From contig JBBRMU010000017.1 of the NCBI GenBank assembly GCA_038230655.1, forward strand, positions 1 through 24,617: a stretch of 24,617 bases of DNA, in the 5' to 3' direction. This document shows, piece after piece, positions 1 to 7,169 of this stretch. Position numbers and translations under genes: made by a program. Every line of letters starts with the position of its first letter. The stretch's first letter is position 1. This stretch comes from JBBRMU01 sp038230655 (GTDB taxonomy: Bacteria; Patescibacteriota; Microgenomatia; UBA1406; GWC2-37-13). The notes beneath the pieces were generated by a model, which worked only from the letters and a program-made list of their open reading frames with translations, made no database searches and was not told the DNA's origin.

Positions 1-132
1 AAGTAGTGCGGAGTTGGTTCGAATACCATTCCCTTTCGTGCCTGTGAGGGAGATGCAAAGGTGATTTAATATAACTACATTTAGATCGTTGTTAGGCTCT
101 AAATATAATTTTATTGTTTTTGTTCCGTCGGG

Positions 133-219
133 CGGAGAGGGAGGGATTCGAACCCTCGAAAGCCTTGCGACCTTACCAGTTTTCGAGACTAGCCCGTTCA
201 ACCACTCCGGCACCTCTCC
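133..219 (-). tRNA. tRNA-Ser (anticodon CGA)
   Basis: Read on the minus strand, the sequence folds as a class II tRNA. A 7-bp acceptor stem (GGAGAGG with CCTCTCC) is fully paired. The anticodon stem is CTAGT/ACTGG with loop CTCGAAA, which puts CGA at positions 34-36 and so decodes UCG as serine. A long variable arm and a T arm with loop TTCGAAT follow. The discriminator is G, as is usual for tRNA-Ser. The bases after it are CCC, so the terminal CCA is not fully encoded and must be added by the CCA-adding enzyme. The mature 5' G is at 219, seven bases after a TATAAT box. Confidence 0.95.
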
Positions 220-226
220 ATGATGA

Positions 227-232
227 ATTATA
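227..232 (-). promoter_or_regulatory. -10 box of tRNA-Ser promoter
   Basis: A perfect TATAAT (minus strand) is separated from the mature tRNA 5' G by 7 bases. With a usual discriminator of 6-8 bases, transcription would begin at the mature 5' end or one base before it. No strong -35 box is visible 17 bases upstream. The stretch 233-412 beyond it shows no gene, repeat or RNA fold that I recognise. Confidence 0.6.
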
Positions 233-412
233 CCAAAGCTGAAAGGATGTACCGGGCTTATTCCTAAAGCAAGATAACTAACATGTCCCCTTTTATGTGC
301 CTTTAAGAGTACTTTTGGACTTTTCGGACACACTCCTGGGACCTTAATATTCTGTTTACGAAATGAATAGTAATATAGTCCCATTATTTTATTGGACTTG
401 AGCTACATTTTT

Positions 413-1459
413 TCAAATCCTTATCACAGTATTTTCCACTTTAGGTATATTAAGAAGTTCATCTTCAGTTGTAGTCAAAACTGTTTGATATTTTTTGACT
501 AAATCCAGAACAAGTTTTTTATTTTTCACATCCAACTCAGAAAAAACATCATCAAGTAATAAAATCGGTTTTTGTTTGAAAAGGGTCTCAAGATAAAGTA
601 TCTCATTCAGCTTTAACCAGAATACTCCTAGTCTCTGCTCGCTCCGAGAGCCGAATTGATGCACATTTTCCTTTACACCATCTTCAATTAATGAAATCAC
701 AAACTCATCCTTTTGCGGACCAACCAAGGTCTTTCGCCACCGTCTTTCTTCATCAAATTTCTGCTCTAACCGTTCTTTAGTAAACTCATTTTTCTGATAC
801 TCAATCTCAAACAATCTTTCATGAACTTCTTTATGCTCATTCAAGTAGTTTATATAGTTTTGCCTTTTCTGTGTAATATAAACAGCCTGCTCCTGTAAAT
901 AATCATTCCAGAAACTCAACTCTTCCTGTAAAGCTTCTATATTACTATGATGTTCCAAAACCTTATTTCGTTTTCTTAGTGCATGCTCATAGTTTGTTAG
1001 CTTTCGCTTATAATCATAGTCGAACAATGAGATTATTTTATTGAAGTACTCTCTTCTTTTATCTGGTGATCCTGATATAATGTCAATATGTTCCGGTGCA
1101 AATAAAACAGCTTTCGTTTGATACTCTTGATACTGTTTATGTGTTTTTTTGGTTTTACTTACCGTATATTTCTTTTCGACAGCTTCACCCTTGGACTGTA
1201 AAAAAATCTGAAATGCCGTCGAGCTACTGTTTTCCTTAAAAACTGTTTCAACAAAAGCATTATCTTTTTCCCACATTATCAACTCCTGTTCCTTCGACTC
1301 ACGAAAACCGACACCATTGATAGAAAAGAAGATTGACTCTAGTAAGTTCGTTTTCCCGCGAGCATTCTCTCCAATTATCACTGTTAAAAACTCGTTAATG
1401 GAATAAAGTGTCTCCGGAAAGTTGCGAAATTGATTAAGATGAACTGTTTGTAAAAGCAT
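413..1459 (-). CDS. recF: DNA replication/repair protein RecF
   Basis: RecF is an SMC/ABC-type ATPase that works with RecO and RecR to load RecA on gapped DNA. The 348-residue length is normal for the family. Walker A is GENARGKT at residues 30-37, where the usual form is GxNGxGKT. The family segment SPDKRREYF lies at 131-139, LVGPQKDEF at 245-253, the ABC signature FGSRSEQRLG at 269-278 and Walker B LLLDD at 300-304 followed by the D-loop SELD. The central part is coiled-coil-like. The ATG at 1459 is used because the family N-terminus (LxLxxFRN) starts right after it. It lies 27 bases downstream of pyrH. No dnaA, dnaN or gyrB, its usual neighbours, is in the window. Confidence 0.95.
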   Translation of the reverse strand: MLLQTVHLNQFRNFPETLYSINEFLTVIIGENARGKTNLLESIFFSINGVGFRESKEQELIMWEKDNAFVETVFKENSSSTAFQIFLQSKGEAVEKKYTVSKTKKTHKQYQEYQTKAVLFAPEHIDIISGSPDKRREYFNKIISLFDYDYKRKLTNYEHALRKRNKVLEHHSNIEALQEELSFWNDYLQEQAVYITQKRQNYINYLNEHKEVHERLFEIEYQKNEFTKERLEQKFDEERRWRKTLVGPQKDEFVISLIEDGVKENVHQFGSRSEQRLGVFWLKLNEILYLETLFKQKPILLLDDVFSELDVKNKKLVLDLVKKYQTVLTTTEDELLNIPKVENTVIRI

Positions 1460-1467
1460 ACCTTGTA

Positions 1468-1473
1468 ATTCTA
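1468..1473 (-). promoter_or_regulatory. possible recF -10 box
   Basis: TAGAAT on the minus strand ends 8 bases before the recF ATG, in the short gap after the pyrH stop codon. No convincing -35 box is seen (best is TGAAAA at N17). If used, the transcript would have a leader of only one or two bases. The gap also contains CTACttcgTAG, a 4-bp inverted repeat. RecF could equally be transcribed from pyrH. Confidence 0.3.
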
Positions 1474-1486
1474 TACTACTTCGTAG

Positions 1487-2194
1487 TTATTTTTCAGGAG
1501 AAATCATCGTACCCTTAAAAGCTTTACCTTCAATAATTGCCTCAAGGTTTTCAAAGTCATTTCCGTTAGTAACTATTGCAGTAAGTTTAAGATCCATTGC
1601 AAGCTTTACCGCAATGGGATCAAATGGAGCATTTAATCCAGGAGACCACTCAGTGCCAACTAATTTCTGACATTCCTGCCAGGATAATTTTTCAATCGGT
1701 TTTGCATCAGGGTTGTTACGGGGATCTTTATCATAGATCCAGTCAATATTAGAAAGGTTGATCAGCAAATGTCCTCCGTAATCCTTTGCCAACAAAACAG
1801 CGTCGTAGTCTGTCGACCATCCTGGTTTCCAACCAGCACCAATAACTAATGACTCCGTCCAGTTCTCTAGCTTTTTATCATAGTTCTCAATAATACGAGG
1901 ATGGGCAATATCACTAAAAATTGTTCGGAGTAAATGACCATTTAAGTGCGTAGCGTGGATACCAAGCCAATCTAAGTCCACATCTGTCATATTCCCAACC
2001 ACAGCTTTACCAGCGTCCCTATAATGTCTAGCTGTTTTACCACCTCCAGCAACCAAAAAAAACCGTTTACCACTGGTAATATACTTCCTAATAAATATAT
2101 TCAACTTCTTTAAAAATTCAGTATCAACACCGTCAGGAGCTATCAAACTTCCTCCGATAGAAATGATAATGGGTGACTCATGCTCTAAAAACAT
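1487..2194 (-). CDS. pyrH: UMP kinase, archaeal-type (amino-acid kinase fold)
   Basis: This enzyme phosphorylates UMP to UDP with ATP in pyrimidine nucleotide synthesis. Counting from the ATG at 2194 (235 residues), the phosphate-binding strand is IIISIGGSL (9-17), followed by VAGGGKTAR (48-56), GWKPGWSTDYDA (121-132) and NLSNIDWIYDKDPR (146-159), then PGLNAPFDPIA (185-195). The GGS start and the GGGKTAR and DKDPR elements resemble the archaeal UMP kinase group more than the usual bacterial PyrH, which begins with a K-x-S-G-E motif. A longer reading frame from 2221 exists, but its ATG sits in the loop of an intrinsic terminator, so I start nine codons later. That ATG has the context GAAAACT-ATG, shared by other genes here. 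recF follows after 27 bases. Confidence 0.85.
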   Translation of the reverse strand: MFLEHESPIIISIGGSLIAPDGVDTEFLKKLNIFIRKYITSGKRFFLVAGGGKTARHYRDAGKAVVGNMTDVDLDWLGIHATHLNGHLLRTIFSDIAHPRIIENYDKKLENWTESLVIGAGWKPGWSTDYDAVLLAKDYGGHLLINLSNIDWIYDKDPRNNPDAKPIEKLSWQECQKLVGTEWSPGLNAPFDPIAVKLAMDLKLTAIVTNGNDFENLEAIIEGKAFKGTMISPEK

Positions 2195-2201
2195 AGTTTT
2201 C

Positions 2202-2226
2202 AAAAAAAATCCCGAGTACATCGGGA
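2202..2226 (-). terminator. intrinsic terminator of the clpC-M50-pilin operon
   Basis: On the minus strand a perfect 6-bp stem (TCCCGA/TCGGGA) with a 5-base loop is followed directly by eight T. It lies 29 bases past the pilin stop codon and 8 bases before the pyrH start. The plus strand has no T tract, so it acts only on leftward transcription. It separates the secretion operon from pyrH-recF. Confidence 0.9.
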
Positions 2227-2255
2227 GTATTAATTACTTAATTAAGTTCGCATAT

Positions 2256-2588
2256 TTAGAAAGGCGAACTGGCATCTAACTTCAAGAAATATGAAATTAG
2301 TCTTACAAAGACATACGAAAATAAAAGTATGCAAAAACCAATTAAACCCGCAGTGATCTTTGCCCGCCCACTCTTTATCTTCTCTGGATTACCCTGAGAC
2401 ATAAGGAAATCGAACCCTCCTGAGATCAACACAAAAAAAAGTATAATCGAAGCGAGGGGAATAATAAAGACTAGGAGTTTACTAATCAGATCTGATAGAT
2501 CTCTAATTCCCACAAGCGGTCCACGAAGATATACTTCCCCACCAGTCGGACCTATGCCAATATTTTGTGCTAAAAATGTCTGTTTCAT
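2256..2588 (-). CDS. small T4SS pilin-like membrane protein
   Basis: A 110-residue protein with two membrane helices (about 37-56 and 78-100), joined by a short cytoplasm-type loop with the motif SQGNPEKIK (64-72). This hairpin layout is that of VirB2/TrbC-like pilins and of the family named T4SS_pilin in Pfam, often seen in Patescibacteria. The start at 2588 is chosen because its ATG overlaps the TGA of the upstream gene (ATGA), the usual sign of translational coupling. The longer frame to 2696 would run 109 bases into that gene. The N-terminal 25 residues are not a clear cleavable signal. The same SQGNPEKIK hairpin occurs at the C-terminus of the protein at 12584-14101, so the two probably belong to one system. 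It is the last gene before the terminator. Confidence 0.8.
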   Translation of the reverse strand: MKQTFLAQNIGIGPTGGEVYLRGPLVGIRDLSDLISKLLVFIIPLASIILFFVLISGGFDFLMSQGNPEKIKSGRAKITAGLIGFCILLFSYVFVRLISYFLKLDASSPF

Positions 2589-3253
2589 ATAAATCGTTTC
2601 AATAGTTTCAATAGTATTATTATACTGATATGAATTGCAAATGAAAACAAAAAGTAAAGGTTGAGTTGTCTGATAAATAGAGAAATAGTCTTCCACACTC
2701 CTGCATTCAAAAACTTACTAAGATCAATGTTTAGTACATAGACTATCCCAACGATAACTATAACAATAGGTATGACATAAATTAAGTCAACCAAGTCTTG
2801 CTTTGAAGAAAACATGGTCGTTGATACAACAAATATCATATACCCGATCAGAGATGTTAGAACAATATTCTGTTGAGGAAATAACTTCCAAACAGCTAAA
2901 ATCCAGAAGAAAAAGAGACCAAAAAAGATTGGTGCAATTCCTACAAGAATCCCCCGAATAATATCTTTTTTCCCGTAAATTACTTTTCCAAGTTTGATAT
3001 GATCTTTTTCAAACTCAGGAAGAACGCTTACCTCATGAACATGCAGCATCAGAGTAATCGCCATTATGAAATGCGCTAATTCATGGAGAATAGTCCCTGG
3101 TAAAAAAATAATCGTAATAAAAGTAAAGACAACCTTGTCTGGAAGAAATCTTCTCAGTAGTATGAACATTTCTTTGAGAGTGAGTCTGGAGATAAAATAC
3201 AGAACTAGCAGTTGTAGTGAAAATGCAAGTAGTAGTAATGCATTTTGTGACAT
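2585..3253 (-). CDS. polytopic membrane protein with HExxH, M50-like metalloprotease candidate
   Basis: A 222-residue hydrophobic protein with about six membrane segments. The zinc-protease motif HELAH is at 57-61, inside a helix preceded by FLPGTI, as in site-2-protease-like M50B proteins. A later segment SSKQDLVDL (149-157) offers D153 or D156 as a third metal ligand. This suggests cleavage of substrates within or at the membrane. There is no separate signal peptide. The start lies 2 bases after the clpC stop, and the stop overlaps the pilin start, so it is the middle gene of a three-gene operon. It could process the pilin or another membrane subunit, which is an inference from position. 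The family assignment rests on the motif and topology only. Confidence 0.65.
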   Translation of the reverse strand: MSQNALLLLAFSLQLLVLYFISRLTLKEMFILLRRFLPDKVVFTFITIIFLPGTILHELAHFIMAITLMLHVHEVSVLPEFEKDHIKLGKVIYGKKDIIRGILVGIAPIFFGLFFFWILAVWKLFPQQNIVLTSLIGYMIFVVSTTMFSSKQDLVDLIYVIPIVIVIVGIVYVLNIDLSKFLNAGVWKTISLFIRQLNLYFLFSFAIHISIIILLKLLKRFI

Positions 3254-3255
3254 AG

Positions 3256-6200
3256 TTAAGAAGGTTGACGGGCTACAGCAGTACCACTTTCATCGGCTGA
3301 GGAGATAGATGCTGGCGGAACTATAGTTGAGTTTGGAGATTTTTTTGCATCTTGCTCCTTGGATTGCGGTAGCTGTTCTGACTTTTTATCCTCCACTACT
3401 TTAAGTTGTGTGCTTGCACAGTTTTTACAGACCGACGTTGCATGAGGTAAGGTCTCCGTTTCAAAACCTGTCTGACATTTTTGGCAGATAAACTTTTGTG
3501 AGACTGGTTGAAGAGGAGTTGATCCTAAAACCTCTCTTTGAACTATAAAAGAGAAGTCATTACCGTCAAAGTCAACTTTTACTGTATCTCCTGGTTTAAG
3601 CTTCTGTTCAATAATTAATGAGGAAAGTGGATTCTCAACTAACTTCTGAATTGCTCTCCGTAAAGGCCTCGCTCCGTATACAGGATCAAAACCAGATCTC
3701 ACAACCTCTTTTATGGCTGTATCTGTGTATGCAAAGCCCATTTCCTGATCTTCTAGTAACTTCCCCACCCCTTTAAGCTGAAGTTTAACAATTTGCATCA
3801 TATGTCCAAACTTCAACGGCTCAAATATAATAACTTCGTCAAATCGGTTGATAAGTTCAGGACGGAAAAACTTTCTTAACTCTCCCATTACTTTATTCTT
3901 CAAGAGACCATACTTCTTTCCATCACTCTCTTCGTCGACTTTCTTCTTATCCTCTACTTCTTTATCGAGAGGGAAGTCTTTTCCGAAGTATTCGTTGAGC
4001 GTCTGCTGTTTCCAGATAACTGCATCAGCTTCTCTGAACCAGATGTCTACACCAACGATAATCATTTCCCGTCCTGACGCCGTAAATAAATGTATGTCCC
4101 AATATGCAGAAGGAAAAACCTCTTTCTCAGCTGTCTGTCCTGCAAAGTAGTTCTTAAGCTCACCTGTTTCCCAGTCATTTGCATCTTGTTTCCTTCTCCA
4201 AAATCTGTCTCTGAAAGAAATTATCTCCATCTCAGTTGGTGAAAATGAGTGAGTTTTAAGTTTTACAGTAGGTAGCTGTTCGTCAGGGGCATCAGGGATA
4301 GCATTTACAACAATATTATCTTTATAGTAAGCTATCAGTGTTGTTTCTTTCCACATTTTTTCCGTTGTAGATATCCGGAAAATAAGCGTACCATTCTTTG
4401 TAATTACTTCTACTCCTTTTGGCGAGACTGCATGAGTGTCATAACCTTGAATAGGAAACTCTGTTGGTTTTGATGAGCTTTCCTTATTCATTAACTCTAT
4501 TTCCTGGCCGGAGAAGTAGTCGAGTAACATTCCCGGTTTCCACTCGGCTGTTTGACTTTCTCGCTCGAAGTATTTAGCGCCGATTGTTAAAATCTCTCTT
4601 CCTCTAGGAGTTGAAGTATAGGTAGAAAGAACTGGAGGTTCCTCAATAGCAACTTTTCCATCTTTTAACATCTCATCTTGAATAAGGATACTCCCAATAT
4701 TAGATGTACATATCACAACTGTATTTTTAAATGAGATTACATGGCCTTTATTATCTGTTAAACGCCCATCGTCCAGAATCTGAAGAAGAATATTGAAAAT
4801 GTCAGGATGAGCTTTTTCAACTTCATCAAAAAGGACCACTGAATATGGTTTTCTTCTAACTGCCTCAGTTAACTTGCCTCCTTCTTCATACCCAACATAC
4901 CCTGGAGGGGCTCCCAGTAGCTTTGCCACCTCATGCTTTTCCATGTACTCCGTCATGTCAAATCTAAGCATAGCTTCTTCCTGGCCAAACAGAACATCAG
5001 CCAGTGTTTTTGCAAGTTCGGTTTTTCCGACTCCTGTTGGTCCAAGAAATACAAAACTACCGATCGGTCTCTGTGTTGATTTGAGACCAGCACGACCTCG
5101 GCGTACGGCTTCCGCAACTGATGTGACAGCAGCTTCTTGTCCAATCATCCTTTCATGCATGATAGCTTCAAGATTTGCTAAGCGTCCCATCTCTGAACCA
5201 GTAATTTTGGCGACAGGAATTCCGGTCCACCTGGAAACAATATCCTTTATAATACTCTCCGTAACTTCTGTTGTAGTCTGAGCTTTCCGCATATCATAAG
5301 CTTCCTTTTTCTCATTTAACTCAGACTGAATATCGGCGATTTTTGAGTGAAGAATTCTGGCTTTTACACCATCTCCTGCTTTAGTAGACTCAACGGACTC
5401 TTGTTTTAGTTCAGCAATTCTAGTTTCCAACGACTTCATTTCCTCAGGAAGAGATAAAAGTGGGAGCCTTACAGCAGAAGCGGCCTCATCTATTAAATCT
5501 ACTGCTTTATCAGGTAAAAAACGATCACCCACATAACGTTTTGATAGTTTTACAGCGGCTTCTACTGCTTCATCTGGAATCCTAACCTTATGAAAAGCCT
5601 CATATTTTTCTTTGATTGATTTCAGCATCTTTATAGCTTGTTCTTCATTTGGTTCTGGTACAACCACGGGCTGAAAACGTCTTTCAAGTGCTGGATCTTT
5701 CTCTATATATTTGCGATACTCTGTTAAAGTTGTTGCTCCGATAAGTTGAATCTCTCCTCTAGCTAATGCTGGCTTCATAAAATTCGAGGCATCAATCGAG
5801 CCATCACCAGAAGATCCAGCTCCTACAATAGTATGAATTTCGTCTATAAAAAGGATGACTTTACCTTGGCTGGCCTTGACTTCTTCAATCAGATTTTTCA
5901 TTCTTTCTTCAAACTCTCCCCGGTGTGAGGCCCCTGCGAGAATACTCATTAAATCGAGTTGTAACATCCTTTTATTAAGGAGTGACTCTGGGACCTGCTT
6001 TGAGACAATCTTTTGAGCTAATCCTTCAACAATTGCTGTTTTTCCAACACCTGCCTCCCCGACTAATGCAGGATTGTTCTTAGTTCTCCGTGAAAGAATA
6101 TGAATAACTCTCTCGATTACTTCAGACCTTTCGACAACAGGATCGAGGAGTCCCTGTGATGCTTTTGCAGTAAGGTCTACTGTAAACTGTTCCAGTGTGC

Positions 6201-7128
6201 TTTTTTGTTTTTCAGCCTGTTTTTGGTCTTCAACTAAGCCTTCTTTTCTTCCAAGTATTTTTTTATTAAGGTCTTCTTTTTTAAGTCCCAGTTTAACCAG
6301 TGCTCTCGCTCCAACACCTTCACCTTCTTCAAAAAGACTCATTAATAGATGTTCAGGAGAAATAAATTCAAATCCCAGTTTTCTAGCCACAATCAATGAG
6401 TTGTCAATTATACGTTTTACCCTTGGTGACATCTGCGGGGTTATTTTGCCGTTCTCTCTTTTGTACATTCTCACAAGTTCTTCTTCAACCATTTGAGGCT
6501 GAACCTTTAGATCAACGAGAAGTTTATAAATCTCCCCATCGGATAAAAGTCCATGAAGTATATGCTCACTATCTATAAAGGTATTTTTTAGTTCTTTGGC
6601 TTTTGTATTAGCTGAAAGAAAAACCCGATTTGATCTTTGTGTAAGATGGGTCATCACATCAATTTCACCGCGTTTTTGATCTGTGATTGTTGAAGATAGA
6701 GATGGTGTACCAGGAGGGTTTGAAGGTTTACCTGAAGAGAGTGGGTGTGGCGTCTGTGCCGATGATTTGGCCTGAACTGGAACTTTTGAGATAACTGAGT
6801 TTACAACCTGAGGCTTAGTTTCAACCTTTGGAGCAGACGATACAGGGGGAGGAAGTGGTTGTTTTAACATAGCTTCGATAGCTGCCTTATCTGATTCTCG
6901 TTTATCTACCTGAGGTATAGGTGGAGTACCAATCCCGTTAAACGTAGGCACCGACTGTACAAGTGGAACGGATGGAATCGAAATTGAGGCATTCTGGAGT
7001 TGGTCTTGCGGAATAGTTACTACAACAGGATAAGTAGTCAACTGCTGTGGAGGCACGTTTACAAGTCCTGGAACAGATTGAGTTGCATTGGGACTACTTT
7101 TTTTTATAAAATCAAAAAATCCAGCCAT
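3256..7128 (-). CDS. ClpC-like AAA+ unfoldase with repeat insertion and zinc ribbon
   Basis: The protein has 1290 residues against about 810 for normal ClpC. From the ATG at 7128: a Pro/Ser/Gln-rich tail (1-150); a Clp N domain (about 157-291); AAA1 with Walker A GEAGVGKT (357-364) and FIDE (427-430); a short ClpC-type middle domain (about 560-620); AAA2 with GPTGVGKT (696-703), LFDE (766-769) and sensor-1 TSN (808-810). A 240-residue extra block with four repeats follows. Then come FRPELINR with arginine finger R1095, sensor 2 GARPLRR (1152-1158), and a CxxC-x15-CxxC zinc ribbon (C1215, C1218, C1234, C1237). Both ATPase sites look intact. No LGF/VGF ClpP-docking tripeptide is visible, though KYGLL just after the insertion is a weak candidate. 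Leftward frames open to a TTG at 7170, but that part is promoter. It heads the operon with the M50-like and pilin genes, so it probably serves the secretion machine instead of general proteolysis. Confidence 0.9.
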   Translation of the reverse strand: MAGFFDFIKKSSPNATQSVPGLVNVPPQQLTTYPVVVTIPQDQLQNASISIPSVPLVQSVPTFNGIGTPPIPQVDKRESDKAAIEAMLKQPLPPPVSSAPKVETKPQVVNSVISKVPVQAKSSAQTPHPLSSGKPSNPPGTPSLSSTITDQKRGEIDVMTHLTQRSNRVFLSANTKAKELKNTFIDSEHILHGLLSDGEIYKLLVDLKVQPQMVEEELVRMYKRENGKITPQMSPRVKRIIDNSLIVARKLGFEFISPEHLLMSLFEEGEGVGARALVKLGLKKEDLNKKILGRKEGLVEDQKQAEKQKSTLEQFTVDLTAKASQGLLDPVVERSEVIERVIHILSRRTKNNPALVGEAGVGKTAIVEGLAQKIVSKQVPESLLNKRMLQLDLMSILAGASHRGEFEERMKNLIEEVKASQGKVILFIDEIHTIVGAGSSGDGSIDASNFMKPALARGEIQLIGATTLTEYRKYIEKDPALERRFQPVVVPEPNEEQAIKMLKSIKEKYEAFHKVRIPDEAVEAAVKLSKRYVGDRFLPDKAVDLIDEAASAVRLPLLSLPEEMKSLETRIAELKQESVESTKAGDGVKARILHSKIADIQSELNEKKEAYDMRKAQTTTEVTESIIKDIVSRWTGIPVAKITGSEMGRLANLEAIMHERMIGQEAAVTSVAEAVRRGRAGLKSTQRPIGSFVFLGPTGVGKTELAKTLADVLFGQEEAMLRFDMTEYMEKHEVAKLLGAPPGYVGYEEGGKLTEAVRRKPYSVVLFDEVEKAHPDIFNILLQILDDGRLTDNKGHVISFKNTVVICTSNIGSILIQDEMLKDGKVAIEEPPVLSTYTSTPRGREILTIGAKYFERESQTAEWKPGMLLDYFSGQEIELMNKESSSKPTEFPIQGYDTHAVSPKGVEVITKNGTLIFRISTTEKMWKETTLIAYYKDNIVVNAIPDAPDEQLPTVKLKTHSFSPTEMEIISFRDRFWRRKQDANDWETGELKNYFAGQTAEKEVFPSAYWDIHLFTASGREMIIVGVDIWFREADAVIWKQQTLNEYFGKDFPLDKEVEDKKKVDEESDGKKYGLLKNKVMGELRKFFRPELINRFDEVIIFEPLKFGHMMQIVKLQLKGVGKLLEDQEMGFAYTDTAIKEVVRSGFDPVYGARPLRRAIQKLVENPLSSLIIEQKLKPGDTVKVDFDGNDFSFIVQREVLGSTPLQPVSQKFICQKCQTGFETETLPHATSVCKNCASTQLKVVEDKKSEQLPQSKEQDAKKSPNSTIVPPASISSADESGTAVARQPS
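7083..7110 (+). promoter_or_regulatory. possible promoter of the CHAP-Ig gene pair
   Basis: TTGCAT, 16 bases and TATAAA lie on the plus strand within the first codons of the divergent clpC gene. Transcription from here would give a leader of about 53 bases that covers the clpC promoter. No better candidate is seen in the 41-base gap. The ATG at 7170 has no Shine-Dalgarno site. Confidence 0.35.
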
Positions 7129-7134
7129 AGTCTC

Positions 7135-7163
7135 ATTATGTAGAAAAACTGAGCGATTGTCAA
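7135..7163 (-). promoter_or_regulatory. clpC operon promoter, leaderless
   Basis: On the minus strand TTGACA (7163-7158), a 17-base spacer and CATAAT (7140-7135) form a near-consensus sigma-70 promoter. The A of the clpC ATG (7128) is the seventh base after the -10 box, where transcription would be expected to begin. This supports a leaderless mRNA and rules out the upstream TTG as start. Confidence 0.75.
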
Positions 7164-7169
7164 TCAACA

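Noticed and set aside
10..60. T-arm-like sequence GGTTCGAATACC near the left edge, which could be part of another tRNA.
   Set aside because: Neither strand gives a 5-bp T stem around a 7-base loop, and no acceptor or anticodon arm can be built from the visible bases.
3256..7128. Reading the ClpC insertion as an assembly chimera or frameshift.
   Set aside because: The frame is open throughout, codon use does not change, and AAA2 resumes in frame with conserved motifs after the repeats.
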